The notes under the pieces: model-generated | Database searches by the model: none | What the model was told of the DNA's origin: nothing | What the model saw: only the letters and a program-made list of their open reading frames with translations | Translations under genes and position numbers: made by a program | Assembly (NCBI GenBank): GCA_965205225.1 | Contig: CBDBFZ010000003.1 | Location: 1,736,001 to 1,800,000 of the forward strand | DNA length: 64,000 nucleotides | DNA from: Litorimonas sp965205225 | GTDB taxonomy: Bacteria; Pseudomonadota; Alphaproteobacteria; Caulobacterales; Maricaulaceae | Direction: 5' to 3' | In this document: positions 43,331-53,020 of the stretch, piece by piece | How the letters are laid out: every line of letters begins with the position of its first letter | Numbering within the stretch: the stretch's first letter is position 1

Positions 43331-46300
43331 TCAGATGTCGAACAGCATGATATCCGCATCGAGGATGAATGACCACATCCCATCGTCAGCCGCGTAACTC
43401 CGATATTCCTCTCCATCGACATTGACACGGTCCTCTTCCGTGAAGTCGTCCATGTCGAAGCGCAGCCCGTCCACACCACCGTCCTCAATCCAAACCGATT
43501 TCGCCGGATCGCCATTGCCCGCAAAGACAAAGCTATCTGGGATGGTCGGTTTAGTGGTGCGGTCGGTTGTGCCGTCATTGTCATCGTCAAAGTCGGTCTG
43601 GATCAGATTGCCGGCCGAATCATATGTGTAGGCCTCACTCCGGTCGGTTGTGCCGTCATTGTCATCGTCAAAGTCGGTCCGGGTCAGGTTGCCGTCCGAA
43701 TCATATGTGTAGGCCTCCCTCCGGTCGGTTGTGTCGTCCGCGTCGTCGTCGAACTCGGTCCGGATCACCCTGCGATTTATATCGCGCGTGTAGTGCTCGA
43801 TCCGGTCAGTGGTGCCGTCATTGTTATCGTCAAAGTCGGTCCGGATCACCCGGCTGATATTCCCGCCTGCCTGGTGCGTGTAGTGCTCGGTGCGGTCAAC
43901 GGTACCGTCCGCATCGTCGTCGAACTCGGCCCGGTCGGTGACGAGGTTATTGTTCTCGTCGAAATAGACCACGATCCGGTCAGTGGTGCCGTCCGCGTCA
44001 TCGTCGAACTCGGTCCGCTCATAGACGCCGTTCGCGTCATTGTCGAAGTCGGTCCGGATCAGCCTGCCTTGCGCATCGTATGCGTAGATCTCCCTCCGGT
44101 TGGTGATCCCGCCGGACACGGCGTCGGCGTCGTCGGTGAACCAGGTCCCGGTCACCCTGCCCTCCGCATCGTAAAAATATTGCTCCCTCCGATCATTGAT
44201 TGTGTCACCATTGTCGTCGAACTCGATCCGGATCAACCTGTCGTTCGAGTCGTAAGTGTAGATCTCCCTCCGGTTGAGTAAGTCGTTCCCATCGTCGTCG
44301 AACTCGATCCGAGTCAGGTTGCCAGACAAGTCGTAAGAGTAGCTCTCGCTCCGGTCGAGGGAGCCGTCCGCGTCGTCATCGAATCTGATCTGGCCCACCC
44401 TGCCGGTCGTGTCGTTGTCGTAAGAGTAGGTCTCGATCCGGTCATGGGTGCCGTCCGCATCGTCGTCGAATTGGGTCCGGAACAGGTTGCCATTCATGTA
44501 CGCATAGTTCTCCCACCGGTCATAGGTGCCGTCCGCGTCGTCGTCGAATCTGGTCTGGAACAGCCTCCCGCTATCATAATACTCATAGGCCTCGATCCGG
44601 TCGAAATTGAAATCCCCGTCAGTGTCGAACCCGGCCCGGTCGATGATGCCGTCATTGTCGTCATCCAGGTCGGTTCGGATCCGGTTGTTCGCCTCGTCAT
44701 AAATGAAGGTCTCGGTCCGGTCAGTGGTGCCGTCCGCGTCAGTGTCGAACCAGGCCCGCTCGATCCTGCCGTCCCCAGTGTCGTCGAACCAGGTCCGGAT
44801 TAGCCTGTTGTTCGCATTATAAAAATAGTACTCAGCCCGGTCGGCTGTGCCGTCCGCATCGTCGTCGAAATTGATCCGGGACCGGGTGAAGCGCGAACTA
44901 TATTCATAGGTCTCGGTCCGGTCGATAGTGCGGTCCCCGTTGTCGTCGAAACGGGTCGCGATCACCCTGCCCTGCACATCGCGCGTGTAGTGCTCGCTCC
45001 GGTCGGCATCGAAATCCCCCGCTTCGAAGAAAAGGGTCCGGATCACCTCGCCGGTCGCATCGCGCAGGTAGTTCTCAGTGAGCTGATGGTTGCCGTTCGC
45101 GTCGAGGAAATCGACCACGATCAAGTTACCACTCGCACCGCCATACCCGTAGCCCACGCTCCGGTCATTGGTGCCGTCCGCGTTATCGTCGAAACGGGTC
45201 CGGACCAGCATGTCCTCGAAATTATACTCGTTTGTCTCGATCCGGTCGATGTTGCCGTCATTGTCGTCGTCGAAAACGATCCGGCCCAGCCTGTTGTCCA
45301 CATTATAATTGTAGGTCTCGATCCGGTCGATGGTGCCGTTCGCGTCGTCGTCGAATTGGGTCTGGGACAGGTTGCCCCGCGCAGCACCATACTGATAGGT
45401 CTCGATCCGGTCGGTGGTGCCGTCATTGTCGTCGTCGAAACGGGTCTGGTTGATGGTGCCGTTCGCGTTATATGTGTAACTCTCGGTCCACTCGAAATTG
45501 TAATCACCGTCGGCGTCGAACCCGGCCCGGTCGATCCGGCCGTCATTATTATTGTCTAGGTCTGTCCGGATCCGGGCGCCGGTCGCGTTATAAATGAAGG
45601 TCTCGGTCCGGTCAGTGGTGCCGTCCGCATTATCGTCGAACCCGGCCCGTTCGATCCTGCCGTCCCCGTCATCATCGAACCAGATCCGCTCATTGACGCC
45701 GTCATTGTCCTCGTCGAACCCGGTCCGGTCGATGGTGCCGTCCGCGTCGTCGTCGAATAAGGTCCGGATCCGGGCACCGGTCGCGTTATAAATGAAGGTC
45801 TCGGTCCGGTCAGTGGTGCCGTCCGCATTATCGTCGAACCCGGCCCGTTCGATCCTGCCGTCCCCGGTGTCGTCGAACCAAGTCCGGATCAGCCTGTCGT
45901 TCTCATCATAAAAGTAGCGCTCAGCCCGGTCGGTTGTGCCGTCCACGTCGTCGTCGAAATCGGTCTGGATCCGGTTGCGATTATCGTCATATGAGTGGGT
46001 CTCTATCCGGTCGGGCGTGCCGTTTGCATCGTCATCGAAACGGGTCTGGTACAGGTTGCCCCGCGCACCATATTGATAGGCCTCGCTCCGGTCGATATTG
46101 CCGTCACCATTATCGTCGAACCCGGTCCGGTCGACATTGCCGTCCTCATTGTCGTCGAAAAGGGTCCGGATCAGCCTGTTGTTCGCATCATAAAAGTAGA
46201 CCTCGCTCCGGTCGCCTATAAGGTCAACGTTGTCGTCGAACTCGGTCCGGACCAGCCTGCCGTTCTCATCATAAAAGTAGAGTTCACTCCGGTCGGTGGT

Positions 46301-49300
46301 GCCGTCATTGTCGTCGTCGAAATTGGTCCGAGTCACCCTGCCCTGATCATTGAGCGTGTAGATCTCGGTCCGGTCGATGGTGCCGTCCGCACCTTCGTCG
46401 AACGCGGTGCGGACCTGCACGCTGTTCGGAATGCGCGAATGGTATCCGATCCTGTCGATGGTGCCGTCCGCATTATCGTCGAAATTGGTCCGGTCGATGA
46501 AGCCGTCATTATTGTTGTCGACCGCAGTCCGGATCCGGGCGCCGCTCTCGTCGAGCGTGTAGGCCTCGCTCCGGTCGGTGGTGCCGTCATTGTCGTCGTC
46601 GAAATTGGTCCGGATCCGGGCGCCGCTCTCGTCCAGCGTGTAGGCCTCGTTCCGGTCGACAGTGCCGTCATCATTGTCGTCGAAAGTGGTCCGGGTCCGG
46701 GCTCCGCTCTCGTCGAGCGTGTAGAACTCGTTCCGGTCGACAGTGCCGTCATCGTCATCGTCGAACCAGGTCCGGATCAGGCCACCGTCCGAATTATAGA
46801 TGTAGAACTCGCTCCGGTCGATGGTGCCGTTCGCGTCAGCGTCGAAATTGGTCCGGCTTACCCTGCCGTTCTCGTCATAGATGTAGGTCTCGCTCCGGTC
46901 GATAGTGCCGTCCGCATCGTCGTCGAAGCCGGTGCGATCGATGATGCCGTCATTATTGTCGTCGAACGCGGTGGTCGTCAGCTCACCGTTCGTATAGGTA
47001 TAGGCCTCGCTCCGGTCGGTGGTGCCGTCATTGTCGTCGTCGAAATCGGTTCGGATCCGGTTGCGATTATCGTCATATGAGTGGGTCTCTATCCGGTCGG
47101 GCGTGCCGTCATTGTCGTCATCGAAACGGGTCTGGAACAGGTTGCCCCGCGCACCATATTGATAGGCTTCGCTCCGGTCGATGGTGCCGTCGCCATCGGC
47201 GTCGAAGACGATGCGGTCGATATTGCCGTCCGCGTCAAGGTCGGACCCGATCCGGTCAATGGTGCCGTCATTGTCATCATCAAAGTCGATTCGGATCCGG
47301 TTGCCGTCCCCGTTGTAAGAGTAGGCCTCGCTCCGGTCGACAGTGCCGTCGCCGTCAGTATCAAAGGCGGTGCGGTCAATGGTGCCATTATTGTCATCGT
47401 CGAAGTCGGTCCGGGTCCGGGTGCCGCTCTCGTCGAGCGTGTAGGCCTCGCTCCGGTCGGTGGTGCCGTCATTGTCATCATCGAAATCGGTCCGGGTCCG
47501 GGCGCCGCTCTCGTCGAGCGTGTAGGCCTCGCTCCGGTCGACAGTATCGTCCGCGTCATCGTCGAAATCGGTCCGGATCCGGTTGCGATTATCGTCATAT
47601 GAGTGGGTCTCTATCCGGTCGGGCGTGCCGTTTGCGTCGTCATCGAAACGGGTCTGGAACAGGTTGCCCCGCGCACCATATTGATAGGCCTCGCTCCGGT
47701 CGGGCGTGCCGTCGCCGTCAGTATCAAAGGCGGTGCGGTCAATGGTGCCATTATTGTCATCGTCGAAGTCGGTCCGGGTCCGGGTACCGCTCTCGTCGAG
47801 CGTGTAGGCCTCGCTCCGGTCGGTGGTGCCGTCATTGTCATCGTCGAAATCGGTCTGGGTCCAGATACCGGACTCATTATAAGAATAGGTTTCAGCCCGG
47901 TCGATGGTGCCGTCATTGTCAGCGTCGAAATCGGTCCGGCTCACCCTGCCGTTTCCGTCATAGATGTAGGTCTCGGTCCGGTCGATAGTGCCGTCCGCAC
48001 CGTCGTCGAAGGCGGTGCGGTCGATGATGCCGTCATTATTGTCGTCGAACGCGGTGGTCGTCAGCCTGCCATTCATATAGCCGTAGGTCTCGCTCCGGTC
48101 GGTTGTGCCGTCCGCGTCAGCGTCGAACCCGGTGGTCGTCAGCCTGCCATTCGTATAGGTATAGGTCTCGCCCCGATCAATATTGCGGTCATTATCATCG
48201 TCGAAACTGGTCTGGCTCAACCTGCCGTTTGTATAGCTGTAGATCTCTCTCCGGTCGACATTGTCGTCCGCGTTATCGTCGAAGCGGGTCCGGATCAATT
48301 GGCCTTCCAGATCATAAGAGTAGCCTTCGATCCGGTCGATGGTGCCGTCATTGTCGTCATCGAACCTGGTTCGGCTCAACCTGCCGCCCGAAAAATAGTT
48401 GTAGTTCTCGATCCGGTCGATATTGCCGTCCGCACCGTCGTCGAACAAGGTCTGGGTCACCCTGCCGTTCGTCGGATCGGTTATGAATATCTCGCTTCGG
48501 TCGGTGATGCTGTCACCATCATCGTCGAAGTTGATCCGGACCAGCCTGTTGTTCCCGTCATAGCTGTAGGCCTCGCTTCGGTCGATGATGCCGTCATTAT
48601 TGTCGTCGAAGCGGGTCCGGGTCCGGTTGCCGTCACCGTCATAGATGTAGGCCTCACTTCGGTCGTTGGTGCCGTCGCCGTCAGTGTCGAAGGCGATGCG
48701 GTCAATATTGCCGTCATTGTCATCGTCAAAGTCGGTCTGGATCAGGTTGCCATCACCGTTATAGATGTAGGCCTCGCTCTGGTCGATGGTGCCGTCGTCA
48801 TCGTCGTCAAAGTCGGTCCGGGTCAGGCTCCGAGTGCCGTCGTCAGCAAAGCTGTAGTGATCGATCCGGTCGATAGTGCCGTCATCGTCCGCATCCAGTT
48901 CCACCCGCTCCCAGCGACCATCCGCATTCAGGTGGACCGTCCGGTCGATAGTGCCGTCATCGTCCAGGTCAGAGTCCCTCCGAATCACGCGAGCAGTGCC
49001 GTCGTCATCAATCGTGTAGTGATTGATCCGGTCGGGCGTGCCGTCGCCGTCATCGTCGAAGGCGATGCGGTCAATATTGCCGTCATTATCGTCATCGAAG
49101 CGGGTCCGGATCCGGTCGCCGTCCCCGTTATAGATGTAGGCCTCGCTCCGGTCGGTTGTGCCGTCGCCGTCAGTGTCAAAGTCGGTCCGGGTCAGGCTCC
49201 GAGTGCCGTCGTCAGCAAAGCTGTAGTGATCGATCTGGTCGATATTGCCGTCATCATCCGCATCCAGTTCCACCCGCTCCCAGCGACCATCCGCATTCAG

Positions 49301-52300
49301 GTGGACCGTCCGGTCGATAGTGCCGTCATCGTCCAGGTCAGAGTCCCTCCGAATCACGCGAGCAGTGCCGTCGTCATCAATCGCATAGTGATTGATCCGG
49401 TCGGGCGTGCCGTCGCCGTCATCGTCAAAGGCGATGCGGTCAATATTGCCGTCATTATCGTCATCGAAGCGGGTCCGGATCCGGTCGCCGTCCCTGTTAT
49501 AGATGTAGGCCTCGCTCCGGTCGGTTGTGCCGTCGCCGTCAGTGTCAAAGTCGGTTCGGGTCAGGCTCCGAGTGCCATCCGCAGCAAAGCTGTAGTGATC
49601 GATCTGGTCGATATTGCCGTCATCATCCGCATCCAGTTCCACCCGCTCCCAGCGACCGTCCGCATTCAGGTGGACCGTCCGGTCGATATTGCCGTCATCG
49701 TCCAGGTCAGAGTCCCTCCGGATCACGCGGTCAGTGCCGTCGTCATCAATCGCATAGTGATTGATCCGGTCGGGCGTGCCGTCGCCGTCATCGTCGAAGG
49801 CGATGCGGTCAATATTGCCGTCATTATCGTCATCGAAGCGGGTCCGGATCCGGTTGCCGTCCCTGTTATAGATGTAGGCCTCGCTCCGGTCGGTTGTGCC
49901 GTCGCCGTCAGTGTCAAAGTCGGTCCGGGTCAGGCTCCGAGTGCCGTCGTCAGCAAAGCTGTAGTGATCGATCCGGTCGATAGTGCCGTCATCATCCGCA
50001 TCTAGTTCCACCCGCTCCCAGCGACCGTCCGCATTCAGGTGGACCGTCCGGTCGATAGTGCCGTCATCGTCCAGGTCAGAGTCCCTCCGAATCACGCGGT
50101 CAGTGCCGTCGTCATCAATCGCATAGTGATTGATCCGGTCGGGCGTGCCGTCGCCGTCATCGTCGAAGGCGATGCGGTCAATATTGCCGTCATTATCGTC
50201 ATCGAAGCGGGTCCGGATCCGGTCGCCGTCCCCGTCATAAATGTAGGCCTCGCTCCGGTCGGGCGTGCCGTCGCCGTCAGTGTCGAAGGCGATGCGGTCA
50301 ATGGTGCCGTCATTGTCGTCATCGAACCGAGTCCGGGTCCGGTTGCCGTCCCGGTCATAGATGTAGGCCTCGCTCCGGTCGGCTGTGCCGTCATCATCGT
50401 CGTCAAAGCGAGTCTGGATCCGGTTGCCGTCCCCGTTATAGATGTAGGCCTCGCTCCGGTCGGCTGTGCCGTCCGCGTCATCGTCAAAGCGAGTCCGGAT
50501 CCGGTTGCCGTCCCCATTATAGCTGTAGGCCTCGATCCGGTCGATATTGCCGTCGCTGTCGTCGTCGAAGCGAGTCCGGATCAGGCCGCCGTCCGAATTA
50601 TAGATGTAGAACTCGGCCCGGTCGTTTGTGCCGTCATCATCGTCGTCGAAGCGGGTCTGGTTGATATTGCCGTCCGCGTCAAAGTCGAACTCACTCCGGT
50701 CGAAATTGCCGTCCGCGTCATCGTCGAAGCGGGTCCGGGTCCGGTTGCCGTCACCGTCGTAAGTATAGGCCTCGCTCCGGTCGATGGTGCCGTCCGCGTC
50801 ATCGTTGAACTCGCTCCGGGTCAGGCTCCGAGTGCCATCCGCAGCAAAGCTGTAGTGATCGATCTGGTCGATGATGCCGTCATCGTCCACATCCAGTTCC
50901 ACCCGCTCCCAGCGACCGTCCGCATTCAGATGGGCGATCCGGTCGATATTGCCGTCATCGTCCAGGTCAGAGTCCCTCCGGATCACGCGAGCAGTGCCGT
51001 CGTCATCAATCGTATAGTGATTGATCCGGTCAGGCGTGCCGTCGCCGTCATTGTCGAAGGCGATGCGGTCAATATTGCCGTCATTATCGTCATCGAAGCG
51101 GGTCCGGATCCGGTTGCCGTCACTGTTATAGATGTAGGCCTCGCTCCGGTCGGGGATGCCGTCCGCGTCATCGTTGAACTCGCTCCGGGTCAGGCTCCGG
51201 GTGCCGTCGTCAGCAAAGCTGTAGTGATCGATCTGGTCGATATTGCCGTCATCGTCCACATCCAGTTCCACCCGCTCCCAGCGACCGTCCGCATTCACGT
51301 GGACCGTCCGGTTGATATTGCCGTCATCGTCCTGATCGAAATCAATCCGGGTCAGGCTCCGAGTGCCGTCGTCATCAAAGGTGTAGTGATTGATTCGGTT
51401 GTTTGTGCCGTCACCGTCATTGTCGAAGGCGATGCGGTCAATGGTGCCGTCATTGTCGTCATCGAACCGGGTCCGGTTGCCGTCACCGTCATAGATGTAG
51501 GCCTCGCTCCGGTCGATGATGCCATCCGCGTCATCGTCGAAGCGGGTCTGGGTCCGGTTGCCGTCCCCGTCATAAGCGTAGGCCTCACTCCGGTCGATGG
51601 TACCATCCGCGTCATCGTCGAAGCGGGTCCGGATCAGGCCACCGTCCGAATTATAGGTGTAGAACTCACTCCGGTCGTTTGTGCCGTCATCGTCATCGTC
51701 AAAGCGGATATGGTCAATATTGCCGTCCGCGTCAAAGTCGGTCTCACTCCGGTCGAAATTACCGTCCGCGTCATCGTCGAAGCGGGTCCGGGTCCGGTTA
51801 CCGTCCCCATTATAGATGTAGGCCTCAATCCGGTCGATATTGCCGTCCGCGTCATCGTCAAAGCGAGTCCGGATCCGGTTGCCGTCCCCATTATAGCTGT
51901 AGGCCTCGATCCGGTCGGTTGTGCCGTCGCCGTCAGTGTCGAAGGCGATGCGGTCAATATTGCCGTCATTATCGTCGTCGAAGCGGGTCCGGATCAGGCT
52001 GCCGTCCGAATTATAGGTGTAGAACTCGGTTCGGTCGTTTGTGCCGTCATCATCGTCGTCGAAGCGGGTCTGGTTGATATTGCCGTCCGCGTCAAAGTCG
52101 AACTCACTCCGGTCGAAATTGCCGTCCGCGTCATCGTCGAAGCGGGTCCGGGTCCGGTTACCGTCACCGTTGTAAGTGTAGGCCTCGCTCCGGTCGGTGG
52201 TGCCGTCATTATTGTCGTCGAACGCGGTGGTCGTCAGCTCACCGTTCGTATAGGTATAGGCCTCGCTCCGGTCGATGGTGCCGTCATTGTCGTCGTCGAA

Positions 52301-52642
52301 ATCGGTCCGGATCCGGTTGCGATTATCGTCATATGAGTGGATCTCTATCCGGTAGCGGGTGCCGTCGCCATCGGCGTCGAAGGCGATGCGGTCGATATTG
52401 CCGTCCTCGTCAAGGTCGAACCCGATCCGGTCGATGGTGCCGTCATTGTCATCATCAAAGTCGATTCGGATCCGGTTGCCGTCCCTGTTGTAATAGTAGG
52501 CCTCGCTCCGGTCGACAGTGCCGTCGCCGTCAGTGTCGAACTCAATCCGGTCGACATTACCGTCGCCGTCAAAGTCGAACTCGATCCGGTCGATAGTGCC
52601 GTCCCCGTCAGTGTCGATCGGGGTTCTGGTTTCTTGCGCCAT
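43331..52642 (-). CDS. Giant YD/EF-hand-loop repeat protein B
   Basis: A 3103-residue paralogue of A, opening MAQETRTPIDTDGDGTIDRI. Loops such as DDDNDGTTDRSE match the EF-hand consensus at positions 1, 3, 5, 6, 9 and 12, usually followed by A-Y-x-Y-[DN]-x-[DN]-G-[NR] strands. Around residues 790-1290 a block of 123 residues (RVIRRDSDL, HLNADGRWERVELDADDDG, DHYSFADDGTRSLTR, SEAYIYN.DG, INHYAIDDDG) repeats four times. The C-terminal third (VDFLDANGNHQLTENYLRDA, EYSSRFTRSRINFDDDADGT) and the last ~70 residues correspond closely to A and C. No signal peptide. The frame has no interruption over 9.3 kb. Start ATG 52640-52642 with GGAG eight bases before. Family and function are not recognised; calcium binding is inferred from the loops. 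Confidence 0.85.
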   Translation of the reverse strand: MAQETRTPIDTDGDGTIDRIEFDFDGDGNVDRIEFDTDGDGTVDRSEAYYYNRDGNRIRIDFDDDNDGTIDRIGFDLDEDGNIDRIAFDADGDGTRYRIEIHSYDDNRNRIRTDFDDDNDGTIDRSEAYTYTNGELTTTAFDDNNDGTTDRSEAYTYNGDGNRTRTRFDDDADGNFDRSEFDFDADGNINQTRFDDDDDGTNDRTEFYTYNSDGSLIRTRFDDDNDGNIDRIAFDTDGDGTTDRIEAYSYNGDGNRIRTRFDDDADGNIDRIEAYIYNGDGNRTRTRFDDDADGNFDRSETDFDADGNIDHIRFDDDDDGTNDRSEFYTYNSDGGLIRTRFDDDADGTIDRSEAYAYDGDGNRTQTRFDDDADGIIDRSEAYIYDGDGNRTRFDDDNDGTIDRIAFDNDGDGTNNRINHYTFDDDGTRSLTRIDFDQDDDGNINRTVHVNADGRWERVELDVDDDGNIDQIDHYSFADDGTRSLTRSEFNDDADGIPDRSEAYIYNSDGNRIRTRFDDDNDGNIDRIAFDNDGDGTPDRINHYTIDDDGTARVIRRDSDLDDDGNIDRIAHLNADGRWERVELDVDDDGIIDQIDHYSFAADGTRSLTRSEFNDDADGTIDRSEAYTYDGDGNRTRTRFDDDADGNFDRSEFDFDADGNINQTRFDDDDDGTNDRAEFYIYNSDGGLIRTRFDDDSDGNIDRIEAYSYNGDGNRIRTRFDDDADGTADRSEAYIYNGDGNRIQTRFDDDDDGTADRSEAYIYDRDGNRTRTRFDDDNDGTIDRIAFDTDGDGTPDRSEAYIYDGDGDRIRTRFDDDNDGNIDRIAFDDDGDGTPDRINHYAIDDDGTDRVIRRDSDLDDDGTIDRTVHLNADGRWERVELDADDDGTIDRIDHYSFADDGTRSLTRTDFDTDGDGTTDRSEAYIYNRDGNRIRTRFDDDNDGNIDRIAFDDDGDGTPDRINHYAIDDDGTDRVIRRDSDLDDDGNIDRTVHLNADGRWERVELDADDDGNIDQIDHYSFAADGTRSLTRTDFDTDGDGTTDRSEAYIYNRDGDRIRTRFDDDNDGNIDRIAFDDDGDGTPDRINHYAIDDDGTARVIRRDSDLDDDGTIDRTVHLNADGRWERVELDADDDGNIDQIDHYSFADDGTRSLTRTDFDTDGDGTTDRSEAYIYNGDGDRIRTRFDDDNDGNIDRIAFDDDGDGTPDRINHYTIDDDGTARVIRRDSDLDDDGTIDRTVHLNADGRWERVELDADDDGTIDRIDHYSFADDGTRSLTRTDFDDDDDGTIDQSEAYIYNGDGNLIQTDFDDDNDGNIDRIAFDTDGDGTNDRSEAYIYDGDGNRTRTRFDDNNDGIIDRSEAYSYDGNNRLVRINFDDDGDSITDRSEIFITDPTNGRVTQTLFDDGADGNIDRIENYNYFSGGRLSRTRFDDDNDGTIDRIEGYSYDLEGQLIRTRFDDNADDNVDRREIYSYTNGRLSQTSFDDDNDRNIDRGETYTYTNGRLTTTGFDADADGTTDRSETYGYMNGRLTTTAFDDNNDGIIDRTAFDDGADGTIDRTETYIYDGNGRVSRTDFDADNDGTIDRAETYSYNESGIWTQTDFDDDNDGTTDRSEAYTLDESGTRTRTDFDDDNNGTIDRTAFDTDGDGTPDRSEAYQYGARGNLFQTRFDDDANGTPDRIETHSYDDNRNRIRTDFDDDADDTVDRSEAYTLDESGARTRTDFDDDNDGTTDRSEAYTLDESGTRTRTDFDDDNNGTIDRTAFDTDGDGTVDRSEAYSYNGDGNRIRIDFDDDNDGTIDRIGSDLDADGNIDRIVFDADGDGTIDRSEAYQYGARGNLFQTRFDDDNDGTPDRIETHSYDDNRNRIRTDFDDDNDGTTDRSEAYTYTNGELTTTAFDDNNDGIIDRTGFDDDADGTIDRSETYIYDENGRVSRTNFDADANGTIDRSEFYIYNSDGGLIRTWFDDDDDGTVDRNEFYTLDESGARTRTTFDDNDDGTVDRNEAYTLDESGARIRTNFDDDNDGTTDRSEAYTLDESGARIRTAVDNNNDGFIDRTNFDDNADGTIDRIGYHSRIPNSVQVRTAFDEGADGTIDRTEIYTLNDQGRVTRTNFDDDNDGTTDRSELYFYDENGRLVRTEFDDNVDLIGDRSEVYFYDANNRLIRTLFDDNEDGNVDRTGFDDNGDGNIDRSEAYQYGARGNLYQTRFDDDANGTPDRIETHSYDDNRNRIQTDFDDDVDGTTDRAERYFYDENDRLIRTWFDDTGDGRIERAGFDDNADGTTDRTETFIYNATGARIRTLFDDDADGTIDRTGFDEDNDGVNERIWFDDDGDGRIERAGFDDNADGTTDRTETFIYNATGARIRTDLDNNNDGRIDRAGFDADGDYNFEWTESYTYNANGTINQTRFDDDNDGTTDRIETYQYGAARGNLSQTQFDDDANGTIDRIETYNYNVDNRLGRIVFDDDNDGNIDRIETNEYNFEDMLVRTRFDDNADGTNDRSVGYGYGGASGNLIVVDFLDANGNHQLTENYLRDATGEVIRTLFFEAGDFDADRSEHYTRDVQGRVIATRFDDNGDRTIDRTETYEYSSRFTRSRINFDDDADGTADRAEYYFYNANNRLIRTWFDDTGDGRIERAWFDTDADGTTDRTETFIYDEANNRIRTDLDDDNDGIIDRAGFDTDGDFNFDRIEAYEYYDSGRLFQTRFDDDADGTYDRWENYAYMNGNLFRTQFDDDADGTHDRIETYSYDNDTTGRVGQIRFDDDADGSLDRSESYSYDLSGNLTRIEFDDDGNDLLNRREIYTYDSNDRLIRIEFDDNGDTINDRREQYFYDAEGRVTGTWFTDDADAVSGGITNRREIYAYDAQGRLIRTDFDNDANGVYERTEFDDDADGTTDRIVVYFDENNNLVTDRAEFDDDADGTVDRTEHYTHQAGGNISRVIRTDFDDNNDGTTDRIEHYTRDINRRVIRTEFDDDADDTTDRREAYTYDSDGNLTRTDFDDDNDGTTDRSEAYTYDSAGNLIQTDFDDDNDGTTDRTTKPTIPDSFVFAGNGDPAKSVWIEDGGVDGLRFDMDDFTEEDRVNVDGEEYRSYAADDGMWSFILDADIMLFDI
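48800..50275 (-). repeat. 369-bp higher-order repeat, four copies
   Basis: The 16-mer CGTCCAGGTCAGAGTC lies at 48961, 49330, 49699 and 50068 on the plus strand, exactly 369 bases apart; the word GTCAGGCTCCGAG gives 48822, 49191, 49560 and 49929, the same step. The unit is 123 codons and contains several 12/27-residue subrepeats. Copies differ by only a few substitutions. A further similar block begins at 50959, but out of register. Confidence 0.9.
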
Positions 52643-52656
52643 TGTCTGTTCTCCAC

Positions 52657-52668
52657 CCCATACACGGG
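52657..52668 (-). promoter_or_regulatory. Shine-Dalgarno-adjacent hairpin of giant gene B
   Basis: Minus strand CCCGTGTATGGG, directly before GGTGGAG. The CCCG/TGGG stem closes with a G-U pair, where copy C has G-C. Confidence 0.45.
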
Positions 52669-52803
52669 TTCGAAGCCGTGTTGGATTGCAATTTATGCCG
52701 CATTTCCAAAACGGCGTGCTGTTTGACGGGAATAATCGCCTGATGTTACCCGTTTAAAAAGCGCTGCGGGCCAAGCTACGCATTCTGACACATCAGCTCA
52801 TCT

Positions 52804-52832
52804 ATTCTAACATATTCGCCCGGTATTGCCAA
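52804..52832 (-). promoter_or_regulatory. Sigma70-type promoter of giant gene B
   Basis: Minus strand: TTGGCA (52832-52827), 17-base spacer, TAGAAT (52809-52804), as before A and C. The leader would be about 155 nt. Confidence 0.65.
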
Positions 52833-53020
52833 ATTGTTTTTAGCTATAGTTGTTTTGCCGTTTTGGTTGGTCAGGGTTGCAGCTGATTAGGGCTATGGGT
52901 TGAAGGCGATGGCGTGGACAGGCTGCGCCCTCGTCCGGGATGATAAGAGGAATTATCCTAAGGCCTGTTCTCGACCAGCCAGCCTGTCAGTCCATCGGTG
53001 ACCGCTTCATCGGCTCAGAT

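Larger units (their letters stand above)
52643..53020 (-). promoter_or_regulatory. Intergenic unit between giant genes C and B
   Basis: 378 bases containing the 3' flank of C (about 52937-53020, with the GGATGATAAGAGG segment) and the conserved upstream region of B. No gene is seen. Layout and length match the B-A intergenic unit. Confidence 0.7.

Noticed and set aside
48800..50275. CRISPR array as an explanation for the regular repeats
   Set aside because: The repeats are contiguous coding DNA with 369-, 81- and 39-base periods, no unique spacers, and an open frame throughout.
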